64,000 bases of DNA from assembly GCF_028622095.1 (NCBI RefSeq), contig NZ_CP115166.1:310001-374000 (forward strand), read 5' to 3'. Shown here piece by piece: positions 28,664-38,485 of the stretch. Below the pieces are notes generated by a model. The model saw nothing but the letters and a program-made list of their open reading frames with translations, was not told the origin of the DNA and did not search any database. A program made the position numbers and the translations under genes. This DNA comes from Deinococcus aquaticus. GTDB taxonomy: Bacteria; Deinococcota; Deinococci; Deinococcales; Deinococcaceae. Position 1 is the first letter of the stretch; each line of letters starts with the position of its first letter.

Positions 28664-29082
28664 GCGGACGCGCCGGGCCGTGACCCACAGAATCGTAAGC
28701 ACAGGGCCATAAACACAGGGTCGTGATCAGGAGAGGCGGCGGGACAAGTCCCGCCGCCTCCCTTGTTGACGGCCTGATCCTGACAGTCGCCTGAGGCTGT
28801 CCATGACTGAATTCAGGACCGTTTCCGGGAACCCGCGCGTTTCTGCTGTCCTGCACGCATAAAAAAGCACGTCCCTGTCAGATCGCCGGAAAGGAGCGGG
28901 CCGCGACAGTTGAAGGGTGCTGGAGGGGGGATTCAGTCCTGCCGTTTTCACACTAATCTCTCTTGGTTTGAAACATGAAGACCGGCCGGGCGGCCCTGCC
29001 ACCACCGGGGGTCCCGGGCGCGCGCGTGATTGCCTTCCGTGCGCGCCGCTGGGGGGGGTAGGATGGGCGTCAGTTACCCCCT
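28664..29082. other. Intergenic region, terminator plus unassigned sequence
   Basis: Apart from the helicase terminator this 419-bp region has no gene I can support. A GACAG/CTGTC inverted repeat (about 28786-28803) and a G-run with TAGGAT (29060) 20 nt before the next GTG are the only notable elements; TAGGAT may be the -10 of the HD-GYP gene. Confidence 0.4.
28733..28760 (+). terminator. Terminator after the DEAD-box helicase
   Basis: GAGGCGGCGGGAC pairs perfectly with 28748-28760 (minimal loop), followed by CCTTGTT. Confidence 0.85.
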
Positions 29083-31131
29083 GTGACCCTGACCCCACCG
29101 CTTGACAGTGAATCTCTGCTTCTGAACGTGACCCGTCGGTTGCTGACCCTGGGCAGTGCGGACGACCTGTGCCGCGAGGGCCTGCGGTTCATGGCGCGGG
29201 AGTTGAACGCGGACGTGGGCATGCTGCACCTCGCGGTGAACGACAGGGAATTCCGGCTGGTCGAGCAGTTGGGTGACCACCCGCTACTACACCGGCACCG
29301 GCTTCAGATCATGGAGCCCGGCTGGGTGGCCCTGCTGACGGCCGGTACGTGGATCAGTTCGCCGGTCCCGTCGCCGGAGTGGACGGGGCCGGATGAACGC
29401 AGTTACGTGCACCTGGGAGCGCGGCACCTCGTGAACTTCGGGTTGTTCAGCGGGCCGCGTCTGATCGGCACGGTGAACCTGCTGTTCAACCGGCCGCGCG
29501 CGGACCTGAACGGGTTGCGGGTGCTGGGCACCATCGGGGCGCTGTGGGGCACGCTGCTCGAACGCCTGGAGACCGAAACGGCCCTGAGGACGCGTGAGGC
29601 GATGCTGCGCACCGTGACGGATCAGGGCACCGACCTGGTGACGGTGTTGCGGCCGGACGGCACGGTCGTGTACCAGAGCCGTGGCGTGCCCGCGCTGCTG
29701 GGCCGCTCTGCGGAAGGCATGCTGGGGCGCAGCGTGCTGGAGGGCATTCACCCGGATGACCTGGCGTGCGTGAGTCGGTGTCTGGCGGCGCTGGTGGCCA
29801 CGCCGGGCGGCGCGGACAGTCTGACGTTCCGGGTGGTTCACCGGGAGGGGCGGGTGGTGTGGCTGGAATCGCACGCGCGCAACCTGCTGGACGAACCGGC
29901 GGTGGGTGGGCTGGTGGTGCACTCGCGGGACGTGACGGCGCAGGTGGCGGCGAAACGGTCCCTGGAGCGGCGGGTGCAGGAGCTGACGCTGATGCACGCC
30001 ACGAGCCTGCAGTTGCAGGAGGCGCGCACCGTAGAGGAGATCGCGTCGCGGGTGGTGCGGCTGATCGAGGTCCGCCTGGGCCACCCGTTCGTGTGGCTGG
30101 CCGAGCAGGTGGGGGATGAACTGCTGATGCGGGCGTGCGACCTGAACCGCGAGGAGACCCTGAGGTCGCGGGGGCATTCGCTGCCGGTCAGTGAGGGGCT
30201 GTGCGGCGCGGCCGTGCGGGGCGGCGTGACCCTACTGGTCGGTGACGTGTCGCAGGATGAGCGGTACGCGCCGATCGGGCATGAAGTGCGCAGTGAACTG
30301 GTCACGCCGATCCGGGTGGCGGGCCGCGTGTGGGGCGTGCTGAACGTGGAAAGCCCGGCGCTGAACGCGTTCGACGAGGATGACCGGCAGGCGCTGGAAA
30401 CGGTGGCCGCGCAGACAGGAGCGGCGCTGGCGAACGTGCTGCTGCTCGCGGACCTGCGGGACAGCCGGGACGCGCTGAGCGGCGCGTACGAGCGGACCAT
30501 CGAGGGGTGGGCGCGGGCGCTGGATTTCCGGGACCGGGAAACCGAGGGGCACAGCCAGCGGGTAACAGAACTCACGGTGGCCCTCGCGAGGCGCATGGGC
30601 GTTCCCGAGGCGGAGCTGGTGCACGTGCGGCGCGGGGCGCTGCTGCACGACATCGGGAAGATGGGCATCCCGGATTCGATCCTGCTGAAACCCGGTCAGC
30701 TGGACGCGCACGAGTGGCAGGTCATGCAGCGCCACCCGGACATGGCGCGCGAACTGCTCGAACCCATCGAGTTCCTGCGGCCGGCGCTGGACATCCCGCA
30801 CGCACACCACGAGAAATGGAGTGGCGGCGGGTACCCGCGCGGGTTGAAAGGCGAGGAGATTCCGCTGGCCGCTCGGATTTTCGCGGTGATCGACGTGTGG
30901 GACGCCCTGCGGCACGACCGGCCGTGCCGTCCGGCGTGGGATGAGGCGCGGGCGCGCGCGCTGATCGAGGAGGAGTCCGGCGTGCATTTTGATCCGCAGG
31001 TGGCGCGGGCGTTCCTGTCGTGGCTGGCGGAGGCCGGTGAGCCGGCGGACCTGAACGCACTCCTGGCGGCCACACCGGGTGTTCCGGCCACGCCGGGCGG
31101 ACCTGGGGCGCCGGAGGGTGGCCTTGCCTGA
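29083..31131 (+). CDS. GAF-PAS-GAF HD-GYP c-di-GMP phosphodiesterase
   Basis: A 682-residue soluble regulator. Order: GAF-like domain (about 20-160), PAS with PAC (about 170-290, opening DQGTDLVTVLRPDGTVVYQS), a second GAF (about 305-465, with SEGLCGAAVRGG) and an HD-GYP domain (about 480-650). The HD-GYP metal and GYP motifs are intact: HDIGKMGIPDSILLKPG and HHEKWSGGGYPRGLKGEEIP. It should hydrolyse c-di-GMP. The GTG start overlaps nothing; the stop overlaps the start region of the downstream TPR-GGDEF gene, so a phosphodiesterase and a cyclase are co-expressed. Confidence 0.92.
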   Translation: MTLTPPLDSESLLLNVTRRLLTLGSADDLCREGLRFMARELNADVGMLHLAVNDREFRLVEQLGDHPLLHRHRLQIMEPGWVALLTAGTWISSPVPSPEWTGPDERSYVHLGARHLVNFGLFSGPRLIGTVNLLFNRPRADLNGLRVLGTIGALWGTLLERLETETALRTREAMLRTVTDQGTDLVTVLRPDGTVVYQSRGVPALLGRSAEGMLGRSVLEGIHPDDLACVSRCLAALVATPGGADSLTFRVVHREGRVVWLESHARNLLDEPAVGGLVVHSRDVTAQVAAKRSLERRVQELTLMHATSLQLQEARTVEEIASRVVRLIEVRLGHPFVWLAEQVGDELLMRACDLNREETLRSRGHSLPVSEGLCGAAVRGGVTLLVGDVSQDERYAPIGHEVRSELVTPIRVAGRVWGVLNVESPALNAFDEDDRQALETVAAQTGAALANVLLLADLRDSRDALSGAYERTIEGWARALDFRDRETEGHSQRVTELTVALARRMGVPEAELVHVRRGALLHDIGKMGIPDSILLKPGQLDAHEWQVMQRHPDMARELLEPIEFLRPALDIPHAHHEKWSGGGYPRGLKGEEIPLAARIFAVIDVWDALRHDRPCRPAWDEARARALIEEESGVHFDPQVARAFLSWLAEAGEPADLNALLAATPGVPATPGGPGAPEGGLA

Positions 31132-32710
31132 CTTCACGGCTCCCACTTCCGACCTGACGGACGCGCAGGCACTGCAACTGGAGTTGCAGGAGTTGCAGGC
31201 GGCCATCGCGGCGGAACTCGACCCGCTGACGCTCTCGCAGCATCACCGGGACGCGGCTTACGCGGCGATGGACCTGGGAAACCCGGCACTGGCGATGACG
31301 CACGCGGTCACGTGCCTGGATATCGCGCGGTCCCTGGAGGACGTGGGCGTGCGGGCGCGGGCGCACGTGACGGTGGCGCTGGTGATGCTGGACGTGTACG
31401 ACGACCTGGGTGCCTGGGAGCACTTCCGGGAGGCGGACGCCCTGGCCAGCGCGGCCGGGCAGGCGCGGGACGTGGCGCTGGTCGCCGTGAACGCCTCGCA
31501 CTACGAACTGGAACGCGGCCGGGACCGGGACGCGACCCTGCGGCTGCTGGACCTGCTGGACTCGCCGTTCGCACGGGGGTTGCATCTGCCGGGCGTGTCC
31601 GCGCCGCACACGCTGGAGGCGACATTCCACATCAATCTGGTGAAGGCCGCGTCCCGTGGAACGCGCCTGGAACTGCTGGGCGCGGACCTCGCGGCGCGGG
31701 TTGCCGGGCCGCTGAACACGTCGGTGGCGGCGCTGTACGGCTACCGGGAGCGTCCGGAGGGCCTGCCCGGCCCGCGCTGGCGGCCCGAGGTGCTGGAATC
31801 GCTGACTGAATGGGAGTGGAGCCGCGGGAATCACGGGGCCGCCACCGACCTGGTTGACGAGCGCGTGAGACTTTCCGGGGAGAGCGGCAGTCCGAACCTG
31901 CTGGGCCGCGCGCTGCTGGACCGCAGCCTGCTGCGCGGCGCTCTCGGTCACGACGCGGCCGCCATCGCAGACGCCGCGCTCGCCAGCGCCGCCTTCCGGG
32001 AGTCCGGGCAGGACCTGCTGGTCACGCAGGCCATGCAGGCCCAGGCGGACGCCCGCGCGCGCCTCGGGGAGTTCCGGGAGGCGTTCGGTGTGCAGCGCGC
32101 CCTGACCCGGCAACTCGAAACGCTGTACCGCGCGTACTTCCAGCAGGGCGCGCAGTTACGGCAGATCGAGCGGCAGGTCGGTGAGGCCGAGGTGCGGGCC
32201 GCCGCGTTCGCGGAGGCGGCGCTGCGGGACCCGCTGACCGGCGCGCCCAACCGCACGGCCGCCATGCAGCGCCTGGAGCACCTGCAGGAGCGCGCGAACA
32301 TGGGTCAGCCGAGTGCGCTGGCGCTGCTGGACATCGATCACTTCAAACGCGTGAACGACCGTTACGGGCACGCCGCCGGCGACGCGGTCCTGCTGCGGGC
32401 CGTGCAGGTCCTCACGGCCGGCATCCGCGAGCAGGACTGCCTGGCGCGTTTCGGTGGTGAGGAGTTCCTGCTGATCCTGGCAGGCACGCCCCTGAACGTG
32501 GCGCGGCAGGTCTGCGACCGTCTGTGCGTGGCACTGGCCAGTCACGACTGGTCGGACGTGAGCCCGGACCTGCAGGTCACGGCCAGTTTCGGACTGGCGC
32601 GGCTCCGGGCGGGCAGCGACCTGCGACTGGTGCTGAGAGCGGCCGACAGCGCCATGTACGAGGCGAAGGCCGCCGGGCGCAACACCGTGCGGGAAGCGCC
32701 GGACACCTGA
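31124..32710 (+). CDS. TPR-repeat diguanylate cyclase (GGDEF)
   Basis: A 528-residue soluble protein. Residues about 40-330 are helical TPR-like repeats rich in Ala/Leu, followed by a short coiled coil (about 335-365) and a GGDEF domain (about 375-520) with LLDIDHFKRVNDRYGH and an intact RFGGEEFLLIL. TTG at 31124 has GGAGG 6 nt upstream and overlaps the stop of the HD-GYP gene, so it is preferred over GTG at 31118. The layout parallels the TPR-GGDEF-EAL protein at 15555 but lacks EAL. Its stop codon is the first three bases of a dispersed repeat. Confidence 0.9.
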   Translation: MPDFTAPTSDLTDAQALQLELQELQAAIAAELDPLTLSQHHRDAAYAAMDLGNPALAMTHAVTCLDIARSLEDVGVRARAHVTVALVMLDVYDDLGAWEHFREADALASAAGQARDVALVAVNASHYELERGRDRDATLRLLDLLDSPFARGLHLPGVSAPHTLEATFHINLVKAASRGTRLELLGADLAARVAGPLNTSVAALYGYRERPEGLPGPRWRPEVLESLTEWEWSRGNHGAATDLVDERVRLSGESGSPNLLGRALLDRSLLRGALGHDAAAIADAALASAAFRESGQDLLVTQAMQAQADARARLGEFREAFGVQRALTRQLETLYRAYFQQGAQLRQIERQVGEAEVRAAAFAEAALRDPLTGAPNRTAAMQRLEHLQERANMGQPSALALLDIDHFKRVNDRYGHAAGDAVLLRAVQVLTAGIREQDCLARFGGEEFLLILAGTPLNVARQVCDRLCVALASHDWSDVSPDLQVTASFGLARLRAGSDLRLVLRAADSAMYEAKAAGRNTVREAPDT

Positions 32711-32846
32711 TACGGACTCCGATTGGATGGGCTGCAAAGCCCGTTCAATCCGAGCGGAGCGAGTAGGAGCTGGAGCGGGTTCCGGACGTGGAGTTAACAG
32801 ATCGGTGGTGTTCCGATCTGTTAACGAAACAAACGGAATCCGTATG
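32708..32846. repeat. Dispersed palindromic repeat, copy 2
   Basis: Begins TGATACGGACTCCGATTGG and ends AAACGGAATCCGTATG; the ends are inverted repeats. Inside is a perfect 13-bp hairpin (32793-32805 with 32813-32825, GTTAACAGATCGG stem). The first TGA is the stop codon of the TPR-GGDEF gene. A further single end, CATACGGACTCCGGAAGG, lies at 32894-32911. It may also act as a terminator. Confidence 0.75.
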
Positions 32847-32959
32847 ACCGGGGCGCACCGGTCTCCCCTGCCGGACGCTCCTTCTGCGGCCGCCATACGG
32901 ACTCCGGAAGGTCAGGTGGACTGTGTTTGTGCCGCACGGATTGGGCTACCATGAAGGAG

Positions 32960-34207
32960 ATGTCAACGTTGAATGAAACGGCGTCTTCACCGCGGACCGC
33001 CCAGCGGCTCCAGGCCACGGCCGCCGCTGAAGGGTCCGGCGCGCCGCTGGACGCTCCTCACCCGGAGTTGTCCTACCTGCTGGAAGTGCATAACCTCAGC
33101 ACCGACTGCATCAAGACCGTGAGTGCCGACGGGCAGCTTCTGAGCATGAACCCCAACGGTCAGGTGGTCATGCAGGTCGACGATTTCAGCACCTGCCAGG
33201 GCAGCGACTGGTTGAGTTTCTGGACGGGTGAGAGCCGCGACCTGATGCTCGCCGCGTTCGAGCAGGCCCGTGCCGGCCGGCCCGCCCAGTTCACCGGGTA
33301 CTGCCCCACCATGAAAGGCGAACCCCGCTGGTGGGACGTGACGCTCGCCCCCCTGTTAGGCGGCCCTGACCAGCCCGTTCAGGACCTGCTGATCGTGTCG
33401 AGGGACGTGACGGACCGCGTGACCCTCCAGCGTGAACTCGAAACTCTGAACGCTACGCTGGACAGCGAGGTGCAGCGGCAGACCGAAAGCCTGCGGCGCG
33501 AACGGCAACTGCTGATCCAGACGAACGAGGAACTCGAGAACATCACCTACGCCATGTCGCACGACCTGCTCACGCCCGTACGGCACCTGCTCAGCTTCGC
33601 GCGACTGGCCCGGCGCGTTCCCGACAGCGACACCCAGAAACGCGAACGGTACCTCCAGATCATCGAGGACAGTGCCAGCAACCTGGGCCGCATGATCGAG
33701 GGCGTCCTGCAGTTCAGCCGCGCCGGACGCCTCGACCTGCGACCCAGACCCGTGAACCTGAACACCCTGATGCTCGAAGTGCAGCGCGACCTGCAGGCCG
33801 AGCAGCCCGGCCACGCGGCCGACTGGCAGATCCCGGACCTGCCTACCGTCCACGCCGACGCCCGTGCCCTGCGGTCCATCCTGAAAGTTCTGTGCCTGAA
33901 CGCCCTCAAGTACAGCCGCAACGAGACCAACCCCACCGTGCAGATCAGCGCGAACCGTGAACCCGAAAGCTGGCGCATCGACGTGACCGACAACGGCGCC
34001 GGCTTCGACCCCGAGTACAGTCACAAACTCTTCCAGCTGTTCCAGCGCCTGCACCACCAGAACGAGTACGAAGGCGCCGGCACCGGCCTCGCTTTCGTTC
34101 GCCGCCTGGTCTCCCGGCACGGCGGGCAGGTCAGCGCACACGGTGAGAAAGGCGTGGGCGCCACCTTCAGTTTCACGCTCCCTGACCTGGTGATTGGCAC
34201 GGACTGA
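32960..34207 (+). CDS. PAS-domain sensor histidine kinase
   Basis: A 415-residue cytoplasmic kinase: PAS domain (about 40-165), coiled coil (about 165-200), HisKA with the phospho-acceptor His in ITYAMSHDLLTPVRHLLSFARL (about 205), and HATPase_c with N box CLNALKYS, G1 DNGAGFD and G2 GAGTGLAF. No transmembrane segment is present. The kinase core resembles those of bacteriophytochromes and similar cytosolic sensors. No response regulator is adjacent; the nearest free receiver is at 45689. TACCAT sits 7 nt before this ATG, favouring a leaderless start here; an ATG at 32951 is the alternative. Confidence 0.88.
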   Translation: MSTLNETASSPRTAQRLQATAAAEGSGAPLDAPHPELSYLLEVHNLSTDCIKTVSADGQLLSMNPNGQVVMQVDDFSTCQGSDWLSFWTGESRDLMLAAFEQARAGRPAQFTGYCPTMKGEPRWWDVTLAPLLGGPDQPVQDLLIVSRDVTDRVTLQRELETLNATLDSEVQRQTESLRRERQLLIQTNEELENITYAMSHDLLTPVRHLLSFARLARRVPDSDTQKRERYLQIIEDSASNLGRMIEGVLQFSRAGRLDLRPRPVNLNTLMLEVQRDLQAEQPGHAADWQIPDLPTVHADARALRSILKVLCLNALKYSRNETNPTVQISANREPESWRIDVTDNGAGFDPEYSHKLFQLFQRLHHQNEYEGAGTGLAFVRRLVSRHGGQVSAHGEKGVGATFSFTLPDLVIGTD

Positions 34208-34312
34208 CTGCGGTGACGGCTTTTGCCGGGGCGTAAGAGCATGCTCATCATATACATCCGAATACAAATAGCTGCGTTTCAGGCCCAGTCGAATTCATGG
34301 CCGGGTCCGGAT

Positions 34313-35173
34313 TCAGGGGCGCAGTTCCTCCGCGCGCACCCGCCCACCCGGCAGGCCCTGCGTGCCCACCGCTTCCCCCGCCACGGGCGTCAGCGGCACC
34401 TGCACGTTCCAGCCGTCCACCTGCCCTTCCAGCAGCGTGGCCTCGCCGTCCACCACGCGGTTCCCGAATCCGTCACGCAGGTCACCTACGCGCGGCAGAC
34501 CACCAGCCGCGCCGACCGGGCCGCGGGCGGTCACGAGCGGGCCGGGCAGCAGGTCCACCTCGCCCACCTCCCCCGCCGCGTCACCGGTGACGGCCGTGAC
34601 GCGCAGCAACCCCGTCACACGGCCCGGCGGCAGGAACGTCCAGGCGGTCAGGTGCCGCACCGGTACGACCGGGCGCAGGGTCACGCCGTCGGGCCGTTCG
34701 ATCAGCACCCGCACCGGCAGGTCCGTAACGTTCCCCTGCGCGTCCAGCGGGTGCAGCACCAGCGCCGGGGGGCGCGGGCGGTTCACGCGCACGCCGCGCG
34801 CCCCGACCTTGAGGGTCAGCGGCGTGACCGGCGGGCCGGACCACAGGGTCACGCGGCCCTCGAAGCGGTGCGGGCCGATCTGCGCGAGGTACGGGGTCAG
34901 GCCCGCACGGAAGTACGGAACGGTCAGCGTGAACTGACCCGCGCGGGCCGGGGCGCGGGTGGTGGTCTCCCCTGCCGGGCCGAACAGCGTGACCGTGACG
35001 GGCGCCCCGGCGGGCAGGTCCGCGCCGCTGAACGTGAACGCCAGGGTCGGCGTCACCTGTTCCCGCGTGGACGGCGTGACACTCAGGGACGGCCGGTTAA
35101 AGGCAGAGGGCGCGCGGGAGCAGGCGCCTGCGAGCAGAAGCAGCAGCGGGAACAGCAGGTGGGCGCGGCGCAT
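34313..35173 (-). CDS. Putative envelope lipoprotein of the duplicated module (copy A)
   Basis: A 286-residue predicted lipoprotein with lipobox LLAGAC (residues about 13-18). The rest looks like two or more beta-rich, Ig-like segments (for example PVTVTLFGPAGETTTRAPARAGQFTLTVPYF and LPVRVLIERPDGVTLRP). I do not recognise a named family. Its ATG shares a base with the stop of the giant membrane protein upstream (TGATG), so it is co-translated with it. The protein at 41321 has the same position and general architecture beside the paralogous membrane protein, so I take them as partners in a repeated module. Role: probably periplasmic or surface partner of polysaccharide assembly. Confidence 0.7.
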   Translation of the reverse strand: MRRAHLLFPLLLLLAGACSRAPSAFNRPSLSVTPSTREQVTPTLAFTFSGADLPAGAPVTVTLFGPAGETTTRAPARAGQFTLTVPYFRAGLTPYLAQIGPHRFEGRVTLWSGPPVTPLTLKVGARGVRVNRPRPPALVLHPLDAQGNVTDLPVRVLIERPDGVTLRPVVPVRHLTAWTFLPPGRVTGLLRVTAVTGDAAGEVGEVDLLPGPLVTARGPVGAAGGLPRVGDLRDGFGNRVVDGEATLLEGQVDGWNVQVPLTPVAGEAVGTQGLPGGRVRAEELRP

Positions 35174-38100
35174 CAGGGAGCCCCGGTGGCGGTCAGAGTC
35201 TGGAACGCGAGGCTGTAAAAACCCCCGCCGGGCAGCGGGAACGAGCCCGGCGCGGTCAGGGCGGGCGTGACGGTCGTCCCGTCGTACGGTCTGGGCGGCG
35301 GCTCCACGCGCAGCAGGCGCGACCCGGCGGGCGGCGCGGCCGGCAGACTGAACGTCCAGCTCTGCCCGGGCCGCAGTTCCGGGCCGAGGGCGCTGTACAC
35401 CCACGCCACGCCCCGCGCGTCGTACAGGGTGAGCAGCGCCTGCGGCGCAGCGACCGTGCGGACGCTGACGTTCCGGGCCTGCACGGACACCCGGCCGCCC
35501 GCCCCCCCGGCAGTGACGCGGCTGCGCGCCGACAGGCTGCGGTCCAGGTTGCGGCCCGTGACGACGGCGCGCGCGGCGACTTCCAGCGTCACGCGCGCCG
35601 GGTCCGTGCCCGGCGGCAGGGGCGGCAGCGTCACCTGCCAGGGCGTGCGCTCACCGGGCCGGAGTTTATGCACGCCCAGCAGGCCCAGGTTCTCCTGCGC
35701 CAGCACCTGCCCGGCCGGGCCGCGCAGCGTGGCCCCCAGGGTCAGGTCGGCCGGGCGGGCGTCCGCGTTCAGCAGTTCCCCGACCGCCGTGACGCGCGCG
35801 CCGGTCAGGACCGTCCGGGCGCTCAGGACCTGCACCACCGGGCGGTCGAGCACGTCGGCGGGGGCGGTGGCATTGGTGGTGATGCGGCGCGGCGCGCGGT
35901 AGTACGCCACGTTCGGCTGCGCTGCGGGCACACCGGGACGCAACTCGACCGCGTCCGGCGTGTCTGGCGCGAGGGTCCAGCCGCCAGTGCCGAGGGTCAG
36001 CGGCCCGGACGGGTAGGTGGTCCGCGTGCCCAGCGGCGTCCACCAGCGGGCCGTGACGTGCGCCGTGAGACCCAGGCGCGCTCCACCTGACAGCCGGGCG
36101 AGGCGGACCTGGAAACCGTCCAGGCGGGCGTACTCGCCGCGCAACCCGCCGCCCGTGGGCGGGTGCGCCACGCGCGCCGCCCAGGTCCGCGCGGTCACCC
36201 AGCCCGGCACGAACCGCAGGCCGGACGCGACCAGCAGCGCCGCCAGCACCGTGAGCACCACGACTCGCACGGGCAGGGTCGCCGCGCGCTTCACCTGCCG
36301 CGCGTCCGCCGGAGAAGCGGCCGTCACTGGCAGCGGCGGCAGGTCCCCCACCCACGCCGGGTGGTGCAGCGGCCCGTGCGGCGGACTGATCGGCACGCGG
36401 CGCTCTGTCTGCCCGGCCACCAGCACGGCCAGGACGGCCAGCGTCAGAGCCAGCAGCGGCCCCACGCCCCACAGGACCGCCACCGGGAGCGGCAGGGCGC
36501 TGCGCGGCAGGCGGGCCGGGATGGGCGGCACGTCCTCACGCTCCCAGACGCTCACGCCGTTTTCCAGCGTGCCGATGTTATGCCAGCCGTGCAGGTACAG
36601 CAGCGGATCCATGACGCTGCCGCGCGCGTACACGAACTTCAGGTACGCCCGCTCCGGGTGCGTGAGCTGCTCCGCGAACGACCCGAAGCCCGGCAGGACC
36701 GCCCGCTCGGGCAGCGCCGCGTACGCCGTGGGGGCCGGGGCCAGTTGCGGCAGGTCCGGCGGCAGGTGCCACAGCCCAGCCGTGGTCGCCGCGCGCGTCT
36801 GCGCGGACAGCAGCCCCAGTTGCCGCCCGAACCCCACCGTCAGGTACCGGTAACGCCAGTGTTCGTCCTTCTCGATGAAGTTCAGCAGGGGTTGCAGGTT
36901 GACGGCCGGGCCTTCGAGCACGCGGGTGCGCGGCAGGGCGTTCAGGCCGACCGTGACCAGCAGCGTCAGGGCAGCCGCCAGCATCAGCGGCAGCTGAGCG
37001 CCCACCTGCCGCGCGGCGTCCCAGGCACGCAGGACCACCTGCGCCGAGAGCGGCAGCAGCAGCAACGCCGCCAGGAACGCCAGCGTCTCGGGCGGCACGC
37101 GCAGCGGACTGAAGCTCAGCAGGCCCAGCGCGCACAGCGTCAGCAGCGGCGCGGCCAGCAGCGCCAGCCGCGCGGCCAGACCCCACTGGCGCGGCCCGCT
37201 GCGGAACACGCCCGGCAGGGCCGGCAGGGTCCACAGCACGCTCCACAGCGGCAGGCCCAGGCACAGCCACGCGCTGCGCCCCCACGCCAGCGGCGCGGCG
37301 GGCGGCAGCGCCGCGCCGGGCGACCAGAACCACCCGGCCCAGCCGGACAGCAGGTACTGCAAGAGCAGCAGCCCGCCCGCCAGAACCGCCCGCCCCGCGC
37401 CGCGTCCCTGATCGGGCCGGGAGCCGGGGAGGTCAGTGGGAGCCAGGTCCGGGGGAGCCAGGTCCGGGGGGCGCAGCGCGCCCAGTGGCAGGCCCGCCAG
37501 CAGCGCGCCCAGGCCGATCAGCAGCGCGCTGGCCGGGTCGGCCGTGCCCGCCGCCAGCAGAGGCAACGCTGCCCGCTGCCCGAACGCCCGGCGGCCCCGA
37601 CCGGCCGGGGCGCGCAGCCACGCCCACAGGGACGGCGCGGCGTGCAGGGCCAGCGCCGCGCCCAGCACGGACCCGTGATGCCCGAACACGTTCAGTTGCA
37701 GCGTCAGAGCGCTGCTCAGCGTGCACAGCAGCGCCGCCACGCCCGCCACGCGCCGCGCGGTTCCCTGAGCGGCCAGACCGGGTGCGGCCAGGCTCTGAGC
37801 CGTCATGACCTGTACCGATGTGACCTGCACCGATGGGCGCTGTGTCTGGCTCCGGGCCGCGCTGTTCATCAGGGTCGCGCCGGTCAGGGTCACGCGGTAC
37901 ACGGCCCAGACCAGCAGCGCCACGCTCAGGAACTGCGCCGCGCCGAACGCACCCTCCACGCCCAGCGGCGCGGTCAGCAGCGCGATCAGCTGCGGCACCA
38001 GCGGCGGCTGACCGGTCAGGGGCACGCCGCCGTACCAGCGGTCGTCCCAGGGGTCGAACAGGTTCCGGGCGTACGCGCTGGCCTGGAACAGCAGGCTGCC

Positions 38101-38361
38101 CACGCCGTCCCCCCGGGCGTACGCGCGGGTCATGACCAGCGTCCCGTGGTACGCGCCGGTCAGCATCAGGGCCAGCAGGAACAGGCGGCTTTTCAGGCGC
38201 GGCGCGTCAGCCCCACCCGGCGCTGGGCGCAGCTGTCGCCACTGCCGCTGCGCCCAGCGGTACAGCGCGCCGCCCCGGCGGGAGAGGCGGCGGGCGGGGC
38301 CGAGCAGCGGCACCAGCGCCGGCAGGTGCCGCACGCGGCCACGCGGGGGCGGCGCACTCAC
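35173..38361 (-). CDS. Giant GT-C-like membrane protein of the duplicated module (copy A)
   Basis: A 1062-residue protein. Residues about 60-650 hold many membrane helices with large loops, and about 690-1060 form a beta-rich extracytoplasmic part. Conserved landmarks shared with the protein at 42358 are FDPWDDRWYGGVPL (about 120), PPLVPQLIALLTAPLGVEGAFGAAQFL, WRYRYLTVGFG (about 510), NIGTLENGVSVWE (about 605) and LRPGERTPW near the end. This fits the large membrane-protein group annotated as 6-pyruvoyl-tetrahydropterin-synthase-related, which has a GT-C glycosyltransferase-like fold. It likely transfers lipid-linked sugars outside the membrane. GTG at 38361 has GGAGGA 5 nt upstream. Short Pro-Asp-Leu repeats near 37450 look like recent tandem slippage. 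Confidence 0.75.
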   Translation of the reverse strand: MSAPPPRGRVRHLPALVPLLGPARRLSRRGGALYRWAQRQWRQLRPAPGGADAPRLKSRLFLLALMLTGAYHGTLVMTRAYARGDGVGSLLFQASAYARNLFDPWDDRWYGGVPLTGQPPLVPQLIALLTAPLGVEGAFGAAQFLSVALLVWAVYRVTLTGATLMNSAARSQTQRPSVQVTSVQVMTAQSLAAPGLAAQGTARRVAGVAALLCTLSSALTLQLNVFGHHGSVLGAALALHAAPSLWAWLRAPAGRGRRAFGQRAALPLLAAGTADPASALLIGLGALLAGLPLGALRPPDLAPPDLAPTDLPGSRPDQGRGAGRAVLAGGLLLLQYLLSGWAGWFWSPGAALPPAAPLAWGRSAWLCLGLPLWSVLWTLPALPGVFRSGPRQWGLAARLALLAAPLLTLCALGLLSFSPLRVPPETLAFLAALLLLPLSAQVVLRAWDAARQVGAQLPLMLAAALTLLVTVGLNALPRTRVLEGPAVNLQPLLNFIEKDEHWRYRYLTVGFGRQLGLLSAQTRAATTAGLWHLPPDLPQLAPAPTAYAALPERAVLPGFGSFAEQLTHPERAYLKFVYARGSVMDPLLYLHGWHNIGTLENGVSVWEREDVPPIPARLPRSALPLPVAVLWGVGPLLALTLAVLAVLVAGQTERRVPISPPHGPLHHPAWVGDLPPLPVTAASPADARQVKRAATLPVRVVVLTVLAALLVASGLRFVPGWVTARTWAARVAHPPTGGGLRGEYARLDGFQVRLARLSGGARLGLTAHVTARWWTPLGTRTTYPSGPLTLGTGGWTLAPDTPDAVELRPGVPAAQPNVAYYRAPRRITTNATAPADVLDRPVVQVLSARTVLTGARVTAVGELLNADARPADLTLGATLRGPAGQVLAQENLGLLGVHKLRPGERTPWQVTLPPLPPGTDPARVTLEVAARAVVTGRNLDRSLSARSRVTAGGAGGRVSVQARNVSVRTVAAPQALLTLYDARGVAWVYSALGPELRPGQSWTFSLPAAPPAGSRLLRVEPPPRPYDGTTVTPALTAPGSFPLPGGGFYSLAFQTLTATGAP

Positions 38362-38410
38362 GGGTTCCTCCGGGCGGGGCACACGGTCAGGGTAGAGCAT
38401 CCGGCGGGCT

Positions 38411-38455
38411 GTGTCTGGAGCGGGGCGTGTCTGGAGCGGCGTGCCTGGACGCGGC
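38411..38455. repeat. Three imperfect 14-16 bp tandem repeats between divergent genes
   Basis: GTGTCTGGAGCGGGGC, GTGTCTGGAGCGGC and GTGCCTGGACGCGGC follow one another in the 124-bp divergent region between the membrane protein and the barrel-like protein. They could be binding sites for a shared regulator. Confidence 0.6.
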
Positions 38456-38485
38456 ACCTGAAGAACGCTGTGCTTGAATGCGGGC

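Noticed and set aside
37430..37480. Short tandem repeats as a CRISPR or regulatory array
   Set aside because: They are in-frame Pro-Asp-Leu codon repeats within the GT-C-like gene, best explained by replication slippage.
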